The notes beneath the pieces are model-generated. The model made no database searches. It was not told where the DNA came from and was given only the letters and a program-made list of their open reading frames with translations. From Hyphomonadaceae bacterium (GTDB lineage Bacteria > Pseudomonadota > Alphaproteobacteria > Caulobacterales > Hyphomonadaceae), in assembly GCA_027485145.1 (NCBI GenBank), contig JAIXRO010000096.1:1-60488 (forward strand): 60,488 nt of DNA. Direction: 5' to 3'. Both the position numbers and the translations under genes were made by a program. Within the stretch, counting starts at the first letter, position 1; each line of letters begins with the position of its first letter. Positions 45,685 through 54,775 of the stretch are shown piece by piece.

Positions 45685-47145
45685 ATGGGTGCCATGTCAA
45701 AACACACCAAACCGAAAGCTGTCGTGGATGCGCTCGAAGCGCTCTACGCCGAAGCTGTTACCGCCCTTTCCGAAGCCTTGAACCGGTTCCTCCATGACGG
45801 CACGCCGCCGGATGGTGAGGCCCGCGCCGGCGGTGTTTTCTGCTACCCGCAGATCCGCCTCGTCTATGATCCGGATGGCCCCCCGCCGCCGATCAGCCGC
45901 GCCTTCGGAAAGATCAGTGAAGCGGGCACTTATGTGACGACCGTGACGCGGCCGGAATTCTTCCGGGCCTACCTGATCGAGCAGCTGACGCCGCTGATGC
46001 GCGACTATGATGTGGACGTCTATGTCGAACGGTCGAAATCCGAAATTCCCTATGCCTATGTCTGGGATCCGTCCCAGGCCGCAGGGCTCGAAGAAATCGC
46101 CCCCGCCGAGCTCGTGCGCTGGTTCCCGTCGCCGAAGCTGACGCAGATCGGCGACGAGGTGGCGGACGGCGAATTGTTCGAGCCGTATGACGAGCGCCCG
46201 CTGGCGCTGTTCGATGCACAGCGGGTCGATTTCTCGCTGAAGCGCCTGCAGCACTATTCCGGCACGCCGGTCGAGCATTTCCAGCACTATGTTCTGTTCA
46301 CGAACTATCACCGCTATGTCGATGCGTTCTGTGACTGGGCGCTGACACAGCTGGGCGGGCATACGCGTTACGAGTCGCTGTCGGTGCCCGGCGGGCTCGA
46401 GATCGCGAAGCCGGAAGTCGACAGCCGCGCCGCCATCGAGGCCTCGCCCTGGCGGCGCTTCCAGATGCCGGCCTATCACTTGCGGGCCAAGGATGGCGCG
46501 GGCATCACGCTGGTCAATATCGGCGTCGGCCCGTCGAACGCCAAGACGATCACCGATCACCTCGCCGTGCTGCGCCCGCAGGTCTGGCTGATGGTCGGCC
46601 ATTGCGGCGGCCTGCGGCATTCCCAGGCGATTGGCGACTATGTGCTCGCCCACGCCTATCTGCGCGAGGACCATGTGCTGGATTCCGTGCTGCCGCCCGA
46701 GATTCCGGTTCCTCCGATTGCGGAGGTTCAGGTCGCCCTCGCCGAGGCGGCGGCGAAGATCACCGGGGAGCAGGGCGAGGCGCTGAAGAAACGCCTGCGC
46801 ACCGGAACCGTGGTGACCACCGACGACCGTAACTGGGAGCTGCGCTTCACGGCTTCGGCGCGCCGGTTCAACAAGAGCCGGGCGGTCGCCATCGACATGG
46901 AAAGCGCGACGATCGCGGCGAACGGCTTCCGCCTGCGCGTGCCCTACGGCACGCTGCTGTGCGTGTCCGACAAGCCGCTGCACGGCGAGATCAAGCTGCC
47001 GGGCGCGGCGAACCGGTTCTATGAGCGGGCCATCGGCGAGCACATCCGGATCGGGATCGAGACGCTCGAGCGCCTTTCGGAAGATGGCGGCGCCAGCCTG
47101 CACAGCCGCAAGCTGCGTGCGTTCGACGAGCCGCCGTTCCGGTGA
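45685..47145 (+). CDS. amn: AMP nucleosidase
   Basis: A 486-residue enzyme that splits AMP to adenine and ribose 5-phosphate. The N-terminal regulatory domain (about 1-190) contains FCYPQIRLVYDPDGPPPPIS and SRAFGKISEAGTY, as in E. coli Amn (484 residues). The C-terminal catalytic domain is of the nucleoside phosphorylase fold with FTNYHRYVDAFCDWA, VGHCGGLRHSQAIGDY and the ribose-binding VAIDMESATIAANGFR with its DMES motif. An ATG at 45694 is an alternative start. Its stop overlaps the GTG start of cdd (GTGA), forming a nucleotide salvage pair. Confidence 0.94.
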   Translation: MGAMSKHTKPKAVVDALEALYAEAVTALSEALNRFLHDGTPPDGEARAGGVFCYPQIRLVYDPDGPPPPISRAFGKISEAGTYVTTVTRPEFFRAYLIEQLTPLMRDYDVDVYVERSKSEIPYAYVWDPSQAAGLEEIAPAELVRWFPSPKLTQIGDEVADGELFEPYDERPLALFDAQRVDFSLKRLQHYSGTPVEHFQHYVLFTNYHRYVDAFCDWALTQLGGHTRYESLSVPGGLEIAKPEVDSRAAIEASPWRRFQMPAYHLRAKDGAGITLVNIGVGPSNAKTITDHLAVLRPQVWLMVGHCGGLRHSQAIGDYVLAHAYLREDHVLDSVLPPEIPVPPIAEVQVALAEAAAKITGEQGEALKKRLRTGTVVTTDDRNWELRFTASARRFNKSRAVAIDMESATIAANGFRLRVPYGTLLCVSDKPLHGEIKLPGAANRFYERAIGEHIRIGIETLERLSEDGGASLHSRKLRAFDEPPFR

Positions 47146-47531
47146 GCATCGACTGGCCCGTCCTGAAAGCAGCGGCCCTCGCGGCGCAAGGGCGGGCCTA
47201 TGCACCGTACTCGGACTACAAGGTCGGCGCGGCTTTGCTGACGGCGGACGGTACGATTGTCACCGGCTGCAATGTCGAGAACGCGACCTTCGGGGCGACG
47301 TGCTGCGCCGAACGAACCGCGGTGTTCTCGGCGGTCGCGGCGGGGCATCAGTCGTTCCGGGCGATTGCCGTCGTCACGACTGGCGCAGAGCCCGGGACAC
47401 CCTGCGGCATCTGCCGGCAGGTGCTCGCTGAATTTGGAAGCGATATGGATGTTCTGTGCTTCACGCCGGACGGCGCGGAGCAGGTTTACCGCCTGTCGCA
47501 GCTGCTGCCATTTGCGTTCACGTTGACGTAG
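47142..47531 (+). CDS. cdd: cytidine deaminase
   Basis: A 129-residue enzyme of the small homotetrameric type that converts cytidine and deoxycytidine to uridines. The start is a GTG overlapping the amn stop. The zinc site is complete: CAER in ATFGATCCAERTAVFSAV and PCGICRQVLAEF. The substrate segment YAPYSDYKVGAALL followed by GCNVENA is also intact. With AMP nucleosidase it would recycle bases and nucleosides. Its 3' end overlaps the convergent cytochrome b561-like gene by 14 nt. Confidence 0.94.
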   Translation: MSIDWPVLKAAALAAQGRAYAPYSDYKVGAALLTADGTIVTGCNVENATFGATCCAERTAVFSAVAAGHQSFRAIAVVTTGAEPGTPCGICRQVLAEFGSDMDVLCFTPDGAEQVYRLSQLLPFAFTLT

Positions 47532-48130
47532 GCGGTGTGGGCGCGTCCGGATTTTTCCGGTGGCCACGAGGCAGGAAGAGCATGAACTTTGCCAGCGGGC
47601 GCTTGAACAGAAGCAGGTAGGCGACGTGCGTGCCGACGAAGAGAAGAAGCAGGTTTGCGGCGAGTTCGTGGATTTCTCCGAGCGGCCCACCTTCGCCTTC
47701 CTCCTTGTCTTCGCCTTCGTCGTCGTCTTCGCCACTATAGTATTCGCGCGGCGCGGCTGCTTCCGGGCCGGCATCCGCGGCAAGCTCGGCGCGTGCCGGG
47801 GAGAGGCCGATGGAGCGGCCCTGATCCATCGCGATTCCGGTTCCGGTGACCGTCAGCAGGCTGAGGGCTATGCCGAGCATCAGGACGCGGCTGATCGCGG
47901 GGTGGGTCAAGGCCCCCTTGAGCTTCAGGCCTTCGAAGTTTGGATAGAAGCGCATCAAGGCCGACCTGACGCGCGCCGCCGAGCGCCCAGAGGAGGCGCA
48001 GGACGATGACGGCAGAGACGCCATACCCAAGCCAGGCGTGCGCCGGATCGATTTCTCCGGTCAGGTAAGCCGCGATCGCCAGTATCGCCAGCAAAGCGTG
48101 ATAGAGCCGCACGCGGTTCAAGATGTTCAT
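47518..48130 (-). pseudogene. cytochrome b561-like membrane protein, frameshifted
   Basis: Two reading frames together encode one diheme cytochrome b561/Ni-Fe hydrogenase cytochrome-b-like protein of about 203 residues. The first (from 48130) gives MNILNRVRLYHALLAILAIA, a second helix with AHAWLGYGVSAVIVLRLLWA and ALGGARQVGL; the second (ending at 47518) continues MRFYPNFEGLKLKGALTHPA and two further helices. The four helices carry histidines in YHALLA, HAWLGY, IHELAANL and THVAYLL, suited to bind two haems. Removing one A at about 47957 restores a single frame whose length is a multiple of three. It is either a true recent mutation or a sequencing error. Confidence 0.8.
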
Positions 48131-48312
48131 GGCGAGGTGTCACTTCCGGGCTGCCGAGGCTATGAACGCCTGAACGCAGGATAGGGTTCCCCATCACCGG
48201 GTCGATAGGTAGTTTCCACTTCGGCCACAATGTCGGCCGCGGCGCCGAGCGGGCGAGGCCATTGGTCAAGTTATCGTACAGCGTCTTCTAATTTAGTCTT
48301 TGGTCGGACAGA

Positions 48313-49926
48313 TTAGTCCAAGTCGCGTGCGATCCGCAAGCCGCTATCGGTAAAGTCGGAGGCCGGAGGCGCTCTGTTGCGCTGAGCGGAACGTGCATTG
48401 GCAGTTGGCGATTGGTAGCTCCCACCGCGAAGGACGCGGTCATTGCTGTCGCAAACATTTCGGGCAGTGCCATCGGCGGGGGCGCCTGAATAGGAACTGT
48501 GGTAGCAGTCCGCCGTCCACTCCCAGACATTGCCATGCATGTCGACCAAGCCGAAGGCATTGGCCCGGTATTGGCCGACCGATGCGACGCCTCGGTTGCC
48601 GTCATTGCAGAGCGTATTCGCGCCGCTCGGCGCCGCGTCGCCTTCAGCAGCGATGTTTGCAATATCGCAAAGGTCTTTCTCGTCGCCTCCATTGTGGAAG
48701 CGGCCCGCTGTGCCCGCGCGCGCGGCATATTCCCATTCGGCTTCGGACAAGAGGCGGTATCGCGCCCCCGTCTGGCCTGACAGAAACGCCGCGTAGGCGA
48801 CCGCATCCGTCCAGCTCATTACCGCCGGGTATCGTGATTGTGCTGCCGAATATCGCTTCGCATCATAATGAACGATCTTGGGCGCCGGGCATATTCCGGC
48901 TTTTCGGCATGCCTCGTATTCACCTTCTGTGACCTCATACTTTGATATTCCGATATTGCGCGGGATGCGGACGGTGCGGACCATGCCCTCGTCAAGGCTG
49001 CGGCCCTGTTCGAGCAGCGACGAGCCCATGCTGAATTCGCCGGCGGGGATGACGACCATTTCGGGGCCTTCTGAGCCGTCCTTCAGTTTGTCGCGGAAGA
49101 CGTCGCCTTTGCGCAGTGTTGCAGGCGGGAGGGCAGTGGTGCGCGCAGCGGTCGCAGCGGAGCTGGCGGGCACCGTGCAACCGGCGAAGCAGACTTCGTT
49201 GGAGAGGTCCATGTCCGTGTACGGACGCTGCTTGCGGGCGGTGGATTGCTGGACGCGGCGCTGGGCGGCGGTGAAGGCGGTTTCGGCCGTCTGGCCCGGG
49301 CGGGCGAGTTCTTCGGCTAGGATCGGCGCGTAGACGCCTTCTTCGGCGACATCGTCGAGGCGCGTGGAATAGGCGATCAGCATGTCGGGCTCTGCCTCGA
49401 CGCGGCCGATGCCTTTCTTGTTGCCCTTGAAGCCCGGCAGGGCGGGCACGTTGCGGCAGGCATCGAAGACGAGGAAGATGGCCTGTGCGCCTGTGGCGGC
49501 AAAGCCGTCGCGCTGTGAGGCGAGGTCCAGTCCGTACACGGCAAGGTCCGAGGCGGATTTCAGGCGCGCGTCGATGCCGAGGAGGTAGCTGTCGCCGGAC
49601 TGGGGATGCTGCAATCCGTGGCCGGTATAATAGACGAAGGCGATGGTGTCCGGGCCCGAGGCTTCGAGCGCGGCGCGGAATTCTCCGAGCACGTCCTCGA
49701 GGCCGGATTTCGTCAGGTCGCTCTTGCGGGTGATCTTGAAGCCTGTGGATTTCAGGGCCTTGTCGATGTAGTCGGCTTCGAACCTGGCGAGGGCCACGCG
49801 GGACAGATCGCCGGTATAGTTCGTCTGGTCGATGATGAGCGCGAGACGCGCCGGCGCCTGCGCCTCGCCTCGCGCTGCGCCCATCAGCAGGCAGAGAAGC
49901 AAGACGGAAAGGCGCCAGAGGCTCAA
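48313..49926 (-). CDS. secreted caspase-like protease (C14) with C-terminal FGE-sulfatase/SUMF1 domain
   Basis: A 537-residue protein. The TTG at 49926 overlaps the stop of the trypsin gene (TTGA) and begins a signal peptide (LSLWRLSVLLLCLLMGAARG). The C14 domain (about 25-260) has catalytic His103 in VYYTGHG and Cys157 in FDACRN. After a short linker the SUMF1-like domain (about 295-537) starts with VVIPAGEFSMGSS and includes EAEWEYAARAG, GLVDMHGNVWEWT and RVLRGGSYQS. No cysteine follows GGSY, where formylglycine-generating enzymes have their active-site pair, so that domain is probably a binding module. It is the second gene of an operon with the trypsin-like protease. Confidence 0.87.
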   Translation of the reverse strand: MSLWRLSVLLLCLLMGAARGEAQAPARLALIIDQTNYTGDLSRVALARFEADYIDKALKSTGFKITRKSDLTKSGLEDVLGEFRAALEASGPDTIAFVYYTGHGLQHPQSGDSYLLGIDARLKSASDLAVYGLDLASQRDGFAATGAQAIFLVFDACRNVPALPGFKGNKKGIGRVEAEPDMLIAYSTRLDDVAEEGVYAPILAEELARPGQTAETAFTAAQRRVQQSTARKQRPYTDMDLSNEVCFAGCTVPASSAATAARTTALPPATLRKGDVFRDKLKDGSEGPEMVVIPAGEFSMGSSLLEQGRSLDEGMVRTVRIPRNIGISKYEVTEGEYEACRKAGICPAPKIVHYDAKRYSAAQSRYPAVMSWTDAVAYAAFLSGQTGARYRLLSEAEWEYAARAGTAGRFHNGGDEKDLCDIANIAAEGDAAPSGANTLCNDGNRGVASVGQYRANAFGLVDMHGNVWEWTADCYHSSYSGAPADGTARNVCDSNDRVLRGGSYQSPTANARSAQRNRAPPASDFTDSGLRIARDLD

Positions 49927-51548
49927 GGCGCCTCTCCGCAGATCTTGCTGTCGATGCAGTATTCGACGAAGCCAAGGGCGAAGGCCGGGGTTTCGGGCGC
50001 GCTGGCAGCCGAGGCTGCCGGGGCGGCGTCTTCTTCCTCGCTGCCGACGTCGATGCGGTGGATGCCCTTGGCGTTTGACGACAGGAGCGTCGCGCGCATC
50101 AGGGACAGGATGTAGCCGAGGGGGCTCGAGATGGCCTCGGTGACGTCTGACGGCATGTCGACCGGCAGCGTGTTGCCTTCCGGGACGATCATCGCCAGGA
50201 CGGACTGGCGGCCATAGGGCACGCCGGCCCGGAAGCGAAACTTGAACAGATCCTTCGGAACAACGACCGTCTTGCCGGCTGCGAGGGCAGGCCAACCCTG
50301 TTCGAGCGCGTATTCATCCTTGTTCGGATAGAGTTGGCGCAATTCCTTCGTCGCATTGTAGTCGAAGATGATCAGCTTTCCGCGAACGGGCAGCTTGAGC
50401 CGGAGATTGATATACTGATCGGGCTCGATCACCGAAACCGGCTGACCTGCCGTATTCAGGATTTCAATGGGAATGTGCGCGAAGGTTTCGGGGAACTGGC
50501 CTTCGATCTGCTTGAACAGATCGAGCGCGCCCGTCTGTTCCGGCGGCAGGGTTGCCTGTCTCTGGCCAGTATTGACGCCCGTGGTGGCTGCGATCCAGCC
50601 GGCATAGTGAGACACCTTGGTGTAAACGGAGGGAACGTCTTCGACAGCGCATTTGACGCCCCAGCTGACAACCCCGATCTGGTAGGGGCAGCCATTGGTG
50701 TTGACCTTGACCAGCGGGCCGCCGCTGTCGCCCTGGCAGGAATCCGTGTCGCGCCGGCCGGCGCAGATCTGGGCAGCGGTCAGGTCAAAGGGATGGGCAT
50801 AGTCCGGTAGCCTGGACATGATCTTTTCGATCTTCCGGGTGCAGAGTGTATTTGGCGTGGTCGCCAGTGTCGTCTGCATCAGTTCGGCGGAGGACGCGTA
50901 GATGCCGGAGCCATCCGCCAAGGTGGCACGGTCATCGGCGGCGCCCGACTGGTTGAATGTCAGGTCTCCGAAGCCCGCGACTTCGGCGATTTCACCCATC
51001 AGGGTGAGCGCATCGGTCTGGGAGGACAGCGAGAGGCCGATCTTCGGTCCGGTGTAGTTTCTCGCAAGCTTGATCAGCGCAATGTCGTTGCCGAAAGGCG
51101 CGGCGCCTTCGATATAGTCGGGGTGCGAGACGATCTTCTCGATCTTGTAGATTTGCTCAGGCTTCGCCGCGGAAAGGTCGCCGACGCCGATGACCGCGCG
51201 CAGGATGCCGCGCTTGCGCAGAACGCCTGAGTCGTTGCGCTCGGAATAGACCGCCGTTTCGTCTTCGATCTCGGTGGTTTCGACGCAATGCGCCGCCGTC
51301 AGGAGCCAGCGGCTGGAGATGGCCGTGGCGCCGCAGATGTGAACGCCGGTCTTGTCCTGAAGCTCCACCTGAAGCGAGGTGATCCCCGGCCATTCGGCGG
51401 CCTTGGCTGCGAAGCCGCCGACAATCTTGGTGCCATCCGGGGAGGGCGCACGTGGGCAGACCTGGTCGGTTTGCGCGGCGGCGAGCGGTGCGATCATGAT
51501 CGCGGCGGCGAGGGGCAGGGCCCGGCTCAAAACTTTGAGAAATTGCAC
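49923..51548 (-). CDS. secreted trypsin-like serine protease with DUF4384-like C-terminal domain
   Basis: A 541-residue protein. The GTG at 51548 is chosen because GGGAGG lies 5 nt upstream; a TTG at 51566 would put that site inside the gene. After a signal peptide (VLSRALPLAAAIMIAPLAAA) comes the S1 domain (from KIVGGFAAKAAEWPG) with catalytic His87 in TAAHC, Asp155 in GNDIALIKL and Ser275 in GDSGGPL. An Asp six residues before the serine (DSCQGDS) predicts cleavage after Arg or Lys. Residues about 330-500 resemble DUF4384 (GKLIIFDYNATKELRQLYP), a domain often found with caspase-like proteases. It is the first gene of a two-gene operon. Confidence 0.87.
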   Translation of the reverse strand: MQFLKVLSRALPLAAAIMIAPLAAAQTDQVCPRAPSPDGTKIVGGFAAKAAEWPGITSLQVELQDKTGVHICGATAISSRWLLTAAHCVETTEIEDETAVYSERNDSGVLRKRGILRAVIGVGDLSAAKPEQIYKIEKIVSHPDYIEGAAPFGNDIALIKLARNYTGPKIGLSLSSQTDALTLMGEIAEVAGFGDLTFNQSGAADDRATLADGSGIYASSAELMQTTLATTPNTLCTRKIEKIMSRLPDYAHPFDLTAAQICAGRRDTDSCQGDSGGPLVKVNTNGCPYQIGVVSWGVKCAVEDVPSVYTKVSHYAGWIAATTGVNTGQRQATLPPEQTGALDLFKQIEGQFPETFAHIPIEILNTAGQPVSVIEPDQYINLRLKLPVRGKLIIFDYNATKELRQLYPNKDEYALEQGWPALAAGKTVVVPKDLFKFRFRAGVPYGRQSVLAMIVPEGNTLPVDMPSDVTEAISSPLGYILSLMRATLLSSNAKGIHRIDVGSEEEDAAPAASAASAPETPAFALGFVEYCIDSKICGEAP

Positions 51549-51554
51549 CGCGTC

Positions 51555-51581
51555 CTCCCTTGCCAATGCATTTTCAGAGTG
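51555..51581 (-). promoter_or_regulatory. conserved leader of the trypsin-caspase operon
   Basis: On the minus strand this 27-nt segment reads CACTCTGAAAATG and ends in the ribosome binding site. It matches 56131-56157, upstream of the other protease operon, at 19 of 27 positions without gaps and at nearly the same distance from the start codon. Confidence 0.5.
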
Positions 51582-51630
51582 AATTACTGGACTGTAAGCG
51601 TCAAGGCGGCGAAGGCCGCGCGGGGCGGTG

Positions 51631-52917
51631 ATGGCGGGGGCGTTGGTGGTCCGGATTTCGCGCAGGCAAATGCTGATGCAGGCCGCGGCGATCGCCGGGT
51701 TGGGCCTGCCGCTCAGTGCCGGCGCGCAAGGCTTGTGGTCGCGTCATGCGCCGGACGTGCGCCCGCGTGCAGCGCCGGTGGCGGATGCGGACTCCGTGGA
51801 CTATGCGCAGTTTCCGGAGACGTTCAGTGACCGCGCGTTCCGGGTGGACGAGGCGGTCTTCGCGCGGATGCTGGAGGCTTCGGCGATCGATCCGGCGCGG
51901 CTGGGCGGGCGGGTGCTGTTCGGACTGCGCGGATGCCGGCTGGCGGCGCCGGCGAGCGATGCGGACGGGGCGGCCGCGCCGGTACTGGAACTGGCCGAGG
52001 CGGCGGTGGACCATGAGACGTTCGGCTGCGTGCTCGGTGTCTGGGTGCGGGGGGAAGGGTTCTGGGCCTCGCCGGGATCGACGGTGCCGCATGTGGCCTA
52101 TCTCCATGCCCAGCAGCAGGCCGTGCGGGACGGGCGGATCGACCGGGCCCGGACGGTCTGCAATCAGGCGGGCACGGGGGTGTATACCTACAAGGTCGGC
52201 TCGCACCGCAACTGGAGCCGTTCCGTGCAGCCGGGCGCGCTGCGGCAGGCGAGCGTGATGGCGGTGGTGCGCAATCTGGACGATCGCAGTCTGTCCGTGC
52301 GGCGGGACGGGGCATGGGCGCTCGAGGGGCCGACGCTTGGCGAGAACATCCATGCGGTCACGCCAGAGGGCGCGGTGCTGTTTGCCGCGGCGGGCTGCCA
52401 GGTGGTGCCGGGCGGATATTCGGCGGACCGGGCGGTGCCGGAGGGCAACTGGCGGGCGTTCCGGATGGCGGCCGGGCTCGGCGCCGTGCCGGTGATCTCG
52501 CGGGAGATGCAGGAGGGCAATGAATGTGTTCAGACGGCGGAGGATGCCACGCCCTCCTGTGCACCGCCGTTCAACGAGGCGCTCGATGATGCCGCGTCCG
52601 GGACGGGCGTGTTCCGGTATGTGCTGGTCAGCGGGCGGGAGCTGAGGCTCGCGGCAGAAGATGCCGGGCGCGCGCGTGACCCGGCTGCGCGGCGGCTGCG
52701 GCGATGCTCGAGCGGCGCAGAGGTGGCGCGCCTGCAGGCGCAGATGAACCGGTACGCGGCGCCCGGCGCGGCGCCATTGTCCGAGAGCGGACTATTCGAC
52801 GCCGAAACACAGGCGAGGCTGATCCTGGGCCACCAGGTGGAGCTGACCGGCGGCGCAGACGGCGTTCTGACGCGGGCCGAAGGCTACCGGCTGGGGCTGA
52901 GCGGGATCTTTACCTGA
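51631..52917 (+). CDS. Tat-exported protein with putative peptidoglycan-binding tail and His/Cys motif, copy 1
   Basis: A 428-residue protein; a GTG at 51628 is directly in front of the ATG. The N-terminus RISRRQMLMQAAAIAGLGLP is a twin-arginine signal. The body contains FGLRGCR, GVYTYKVGSHRNWSRSVQPG and then GENIHAVTPEGAVLFAAAGC, with His241 and Cys256. This His...Gly-Cys pattern loosely recalls L,D-transpeptidase-like proteins, but the family is not recognised. The last 60 residues (AEVARLQAQMNRY ... GLFDAETQARLI) resemble a peptidoglycan-binding domain. It is homologous to the protein at 56304-57698 and divergent from the trypsin-caspase operon. Confidence 0.72.
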   Translation: MAGALVVRISRRQMLMQAAAIAGLGLPLSAGAQGLWSRHAPDVRPRAAPVADADSVDYAQFPETFSDRAFRVDEAVFARMLEASAIDPARLGGRVLFGLRGCRLAAPASDADGAAAPVLELAEAAVDHETFGCVLGVWVRGEGFWASPGSTVPHVAYLHAQQQAVRDGRIDRARTVCNQAGTGVYTYKVGSHRNWSRSVQPGALRQASVMAVVRNLDDRSLSVRRDGAWALEGPTLGENIHAVTPEGAVLFAAAGCQVVPGGYSADRAVPEGNWRAFRMAAGLGAVPVISREMQEGNECVQTAEDATPSCAPPFNEALDDAASGTGVFRYVLVSGRELRLAAEDAGRARDPAARRLRRCSSGAEVARLQAQMNRYAAPGAAPLSESGLFDAETQARLILGHQVELTGGADGVLTRAEGYRLGLSGIFT

Positions 52918-54742
52918 CTTCGGCGACGACGCGGAAGCCCATGTTCGAGGCGGGATAGTCCGGCCGGTCGCTGTCGCGGATGGCGATGCGGGCCCATTCT
53001 TTGCGGCCGTTCCAGGAGCCACCGCGCACGCCGCGTGCCTTGCAATCCGGCGCCTGACGGGCGGAGCCATCCGTAGGCGCACCTTCATAGCCCGGGATGT
53101 AGCAATCCTCGACCCATTCCGACATGTTGCCGAACATGTCATAGAGGCCCCACGGGTTGGGTGTATAGCTGCCGACGGGGGCGGTGGCGGGTTGGCCATC
53201 GTCACACTGGATGGCTTCGGCGCGCCATTCGTACTTGGCCTTGCTGGACAGATCGAGAAGGTTGCCGTGAAGACAGGCCTCGATTTCGTCGCCTTCCCAG
53301 TAATAGGTCATGCCTGCCCGGCCACCGCGCGCGGCGTATTCCCATTCGGCCTCCGTGGGCAGACGATAGGTGTGGGTGCCTGACATGCGGGTCAGCCACT
53401 CGGTGTATTCCCTGGCCTCCTGCCAGGTGATGTTCATGATCGGCCGGTCGCCCTTTCCATAACCCCGGTCGTTGATCGCGCGCTCGGTGCACCCGCCTTC
53501 CATCTGGCAGAACTGGTACTGGGCAAAGGTGATTTCCGTGACGCCGATGGCAAAGCGGCCAAGGGTGACCTCATGCAGCGGATAGCCGGGGTCTTCCTTC
53601 GGATCATGCGCATACGGGGCGGAGCCCATCTGGAACGTGCCGGCAGGCAGGACCATCATCTTCGGGCAATCGTCACAGTCCTGGAACGTGTCGAAATCAT
53701 TGACGGCGGCGACCGCTTCTTCGGCCGCCATTTCTGCGACGGTACGGGCGGCAACCGGCGCGCCGACAGGCTGGGGACCAGCGCAGGAGAGCGCGAAGAG
53801 TTTCTGCACGCGGTCCACGAACTGGCCGCCGGGATAGGCAGCCAGATAGGTCTGGTAGCCGGTGCAGGGATCGCGGCCCTTGGCGCCCCTGGTGACCTGC
53901 ACGAAAAGGGCCGTGTCCGGATCAAGCGCCGGAGCGGCGGAACCGGTCTTGCAGTTGCCGGAGAAGCAGAAATGCATCGACACGTCCGATGTGATCATCG
54001 GGCGTTGAGGGTGCGGCACGGACGCGGCGAGAAGCTGCACTTCCTCGCGGGCGGCATCGAAGGCGGGGTAAAGCGGCAGATCGGGGTCCTGCAGCTTGGG
54101 CAGAAGCGTGCGGGTGAACACCGAATAGGGCGAGGAGTCCCGATTGCTGAGGCGGTCGAGCGCTTTCTGGTTCGGTCCGGCGGAATTGATGATGATCATG
54201 CCGTCAATGGCGTCCACGCGGACGAGGCCCTTGTCGAAGCCCGCCATCGTGCCGGCATCGAAAGGGTTGTCGCGGCAGGCATCGAAGATGGCGATGACGA
54301 GTGACGGATTGCGCTTCTGGATTTCCTTCAGGATTTCCTCTGTGACAGGCACCGTCTTCTTCATCAGCAGGGATTCCGCCGCCTGCTTCGGGGCATCGGC
54401 AAAGGCGAGGTAGTTTTCCGTGCCGTTTGACCAGCCATGTCCGGAGAACACAAACACGACCTGATCGCCCGGCGCGATGGAGTCCAGAAAGGTGACGAAG
54501 GCGGTTTCGAACGCGTCAGTGGTCGGATCGCCGGGTACGCGGGTGACGTCGAAGCCGAGTTTCTCGCCGAACGCGGAGGCGTAGCCATCGGCGTCCGCCT
54601 GTGTGCGGGTCAGGTCGGTAAGTTCGGCATAGTCCTGCACACCCACGATGAAGGCGCGGCGTTCGAAGGCCTCGGCGGCGGGGGCCAGAAGGGTGGTTGC
54701 CGAGAGGAAGATGGCGAGGGCCAGGAGGCGGAACAGGGGCAT
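52910..54742 (-). CDS. secreted caspase-like protease (C14) with FGE-sulfatase/SUMF1 domain, second copy
   Basis: A 610-residue protein with a signal peptide (LFRLLALAIFLSATTLLAPA). The C14 domain starts with RRAFIVGVQDYAEL and has His102 in VFSGHGWSNG and Cys156 in FDACRDNPF. A middle region of about 100 residues follows, with DPCTGYQTYLAAYPGGQFVD. The SUMF1-like domain (about 365-610) starts with MMVLPAGTFQMGSAP and has EAEWEYAARGG and WGLYDMFGNMSEW; its GGSWNGRKEWARI lacks the active-site cysteines of true formylglycine-generating enzymes. The start is 33 nt after the stop of the caspase-OmpA gene, so the two are probably one operon. It overlaps the convergent gene end by 8 nt. Confidence 0.88.
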   Translation of the reverse strand: MPLFRLLALAIFLSATTLLAPAAEAFERRAFIVGVQDYAELTDLTRTQADADGYASAFGEKLGFDVTRVPGDPTTDAFETAFVTFLDSIAPGDQVVFVFSGHGWSNGTENYLAFADAPKQAAESLLMKKTVPVTEEILKEIQKRNPSLVIAIFDACRDNPFDAGTMAGFDKGLVRVDAIDGMIIINSAGPNQKALDRLSNRDSSPYSVFTRTLLPKLQDPDLPLYPAFDAAREEVQLLAASVPHPQRPMITSDVSMHFCFSGNCKTGSAAPALDPDTALFVQVTRGAKGRDPCTGYQTYLAAYPGGQFVDRVQKLFALSCAGPQPVGAPVAARTVAEMAAEEAVAAVNDFDTFQDCDDCPKMMVLPAGTFQMGSAPYAHDPKEDPGYPLHEVTLGRFAIGVTEITFAQYQFCQMEGGCTERAINDRGYGKGDRPIMNITWQEAREYTEWLTRMSGTHTYRLPTEAEWEYAARGGRAGMTYYWEGDEIEACLHGNLLDLSSKAKYEWRAEAIQCDDGQPATAPVGSYTPNPWGLYDMFGNMSEWVEDCYIPGYEGAPTDGSARQAPDCKARGVRGGSWNGRKEWARIAIRDSDRPDYPASNMGFRVVAEVR

Positions 54743-54775
54743 GTCGATCTGCTTTTATGTAGCTTGAGCCGGGTG

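Noticed and set aside
49927-50295. Upstream extension of the caspase-SUMF1 frame
   Set aside because: It is antisense-like, Arg/Pro-rich sequence inside the trypsin gene. The signal peptide starts at the TTG at 49926.
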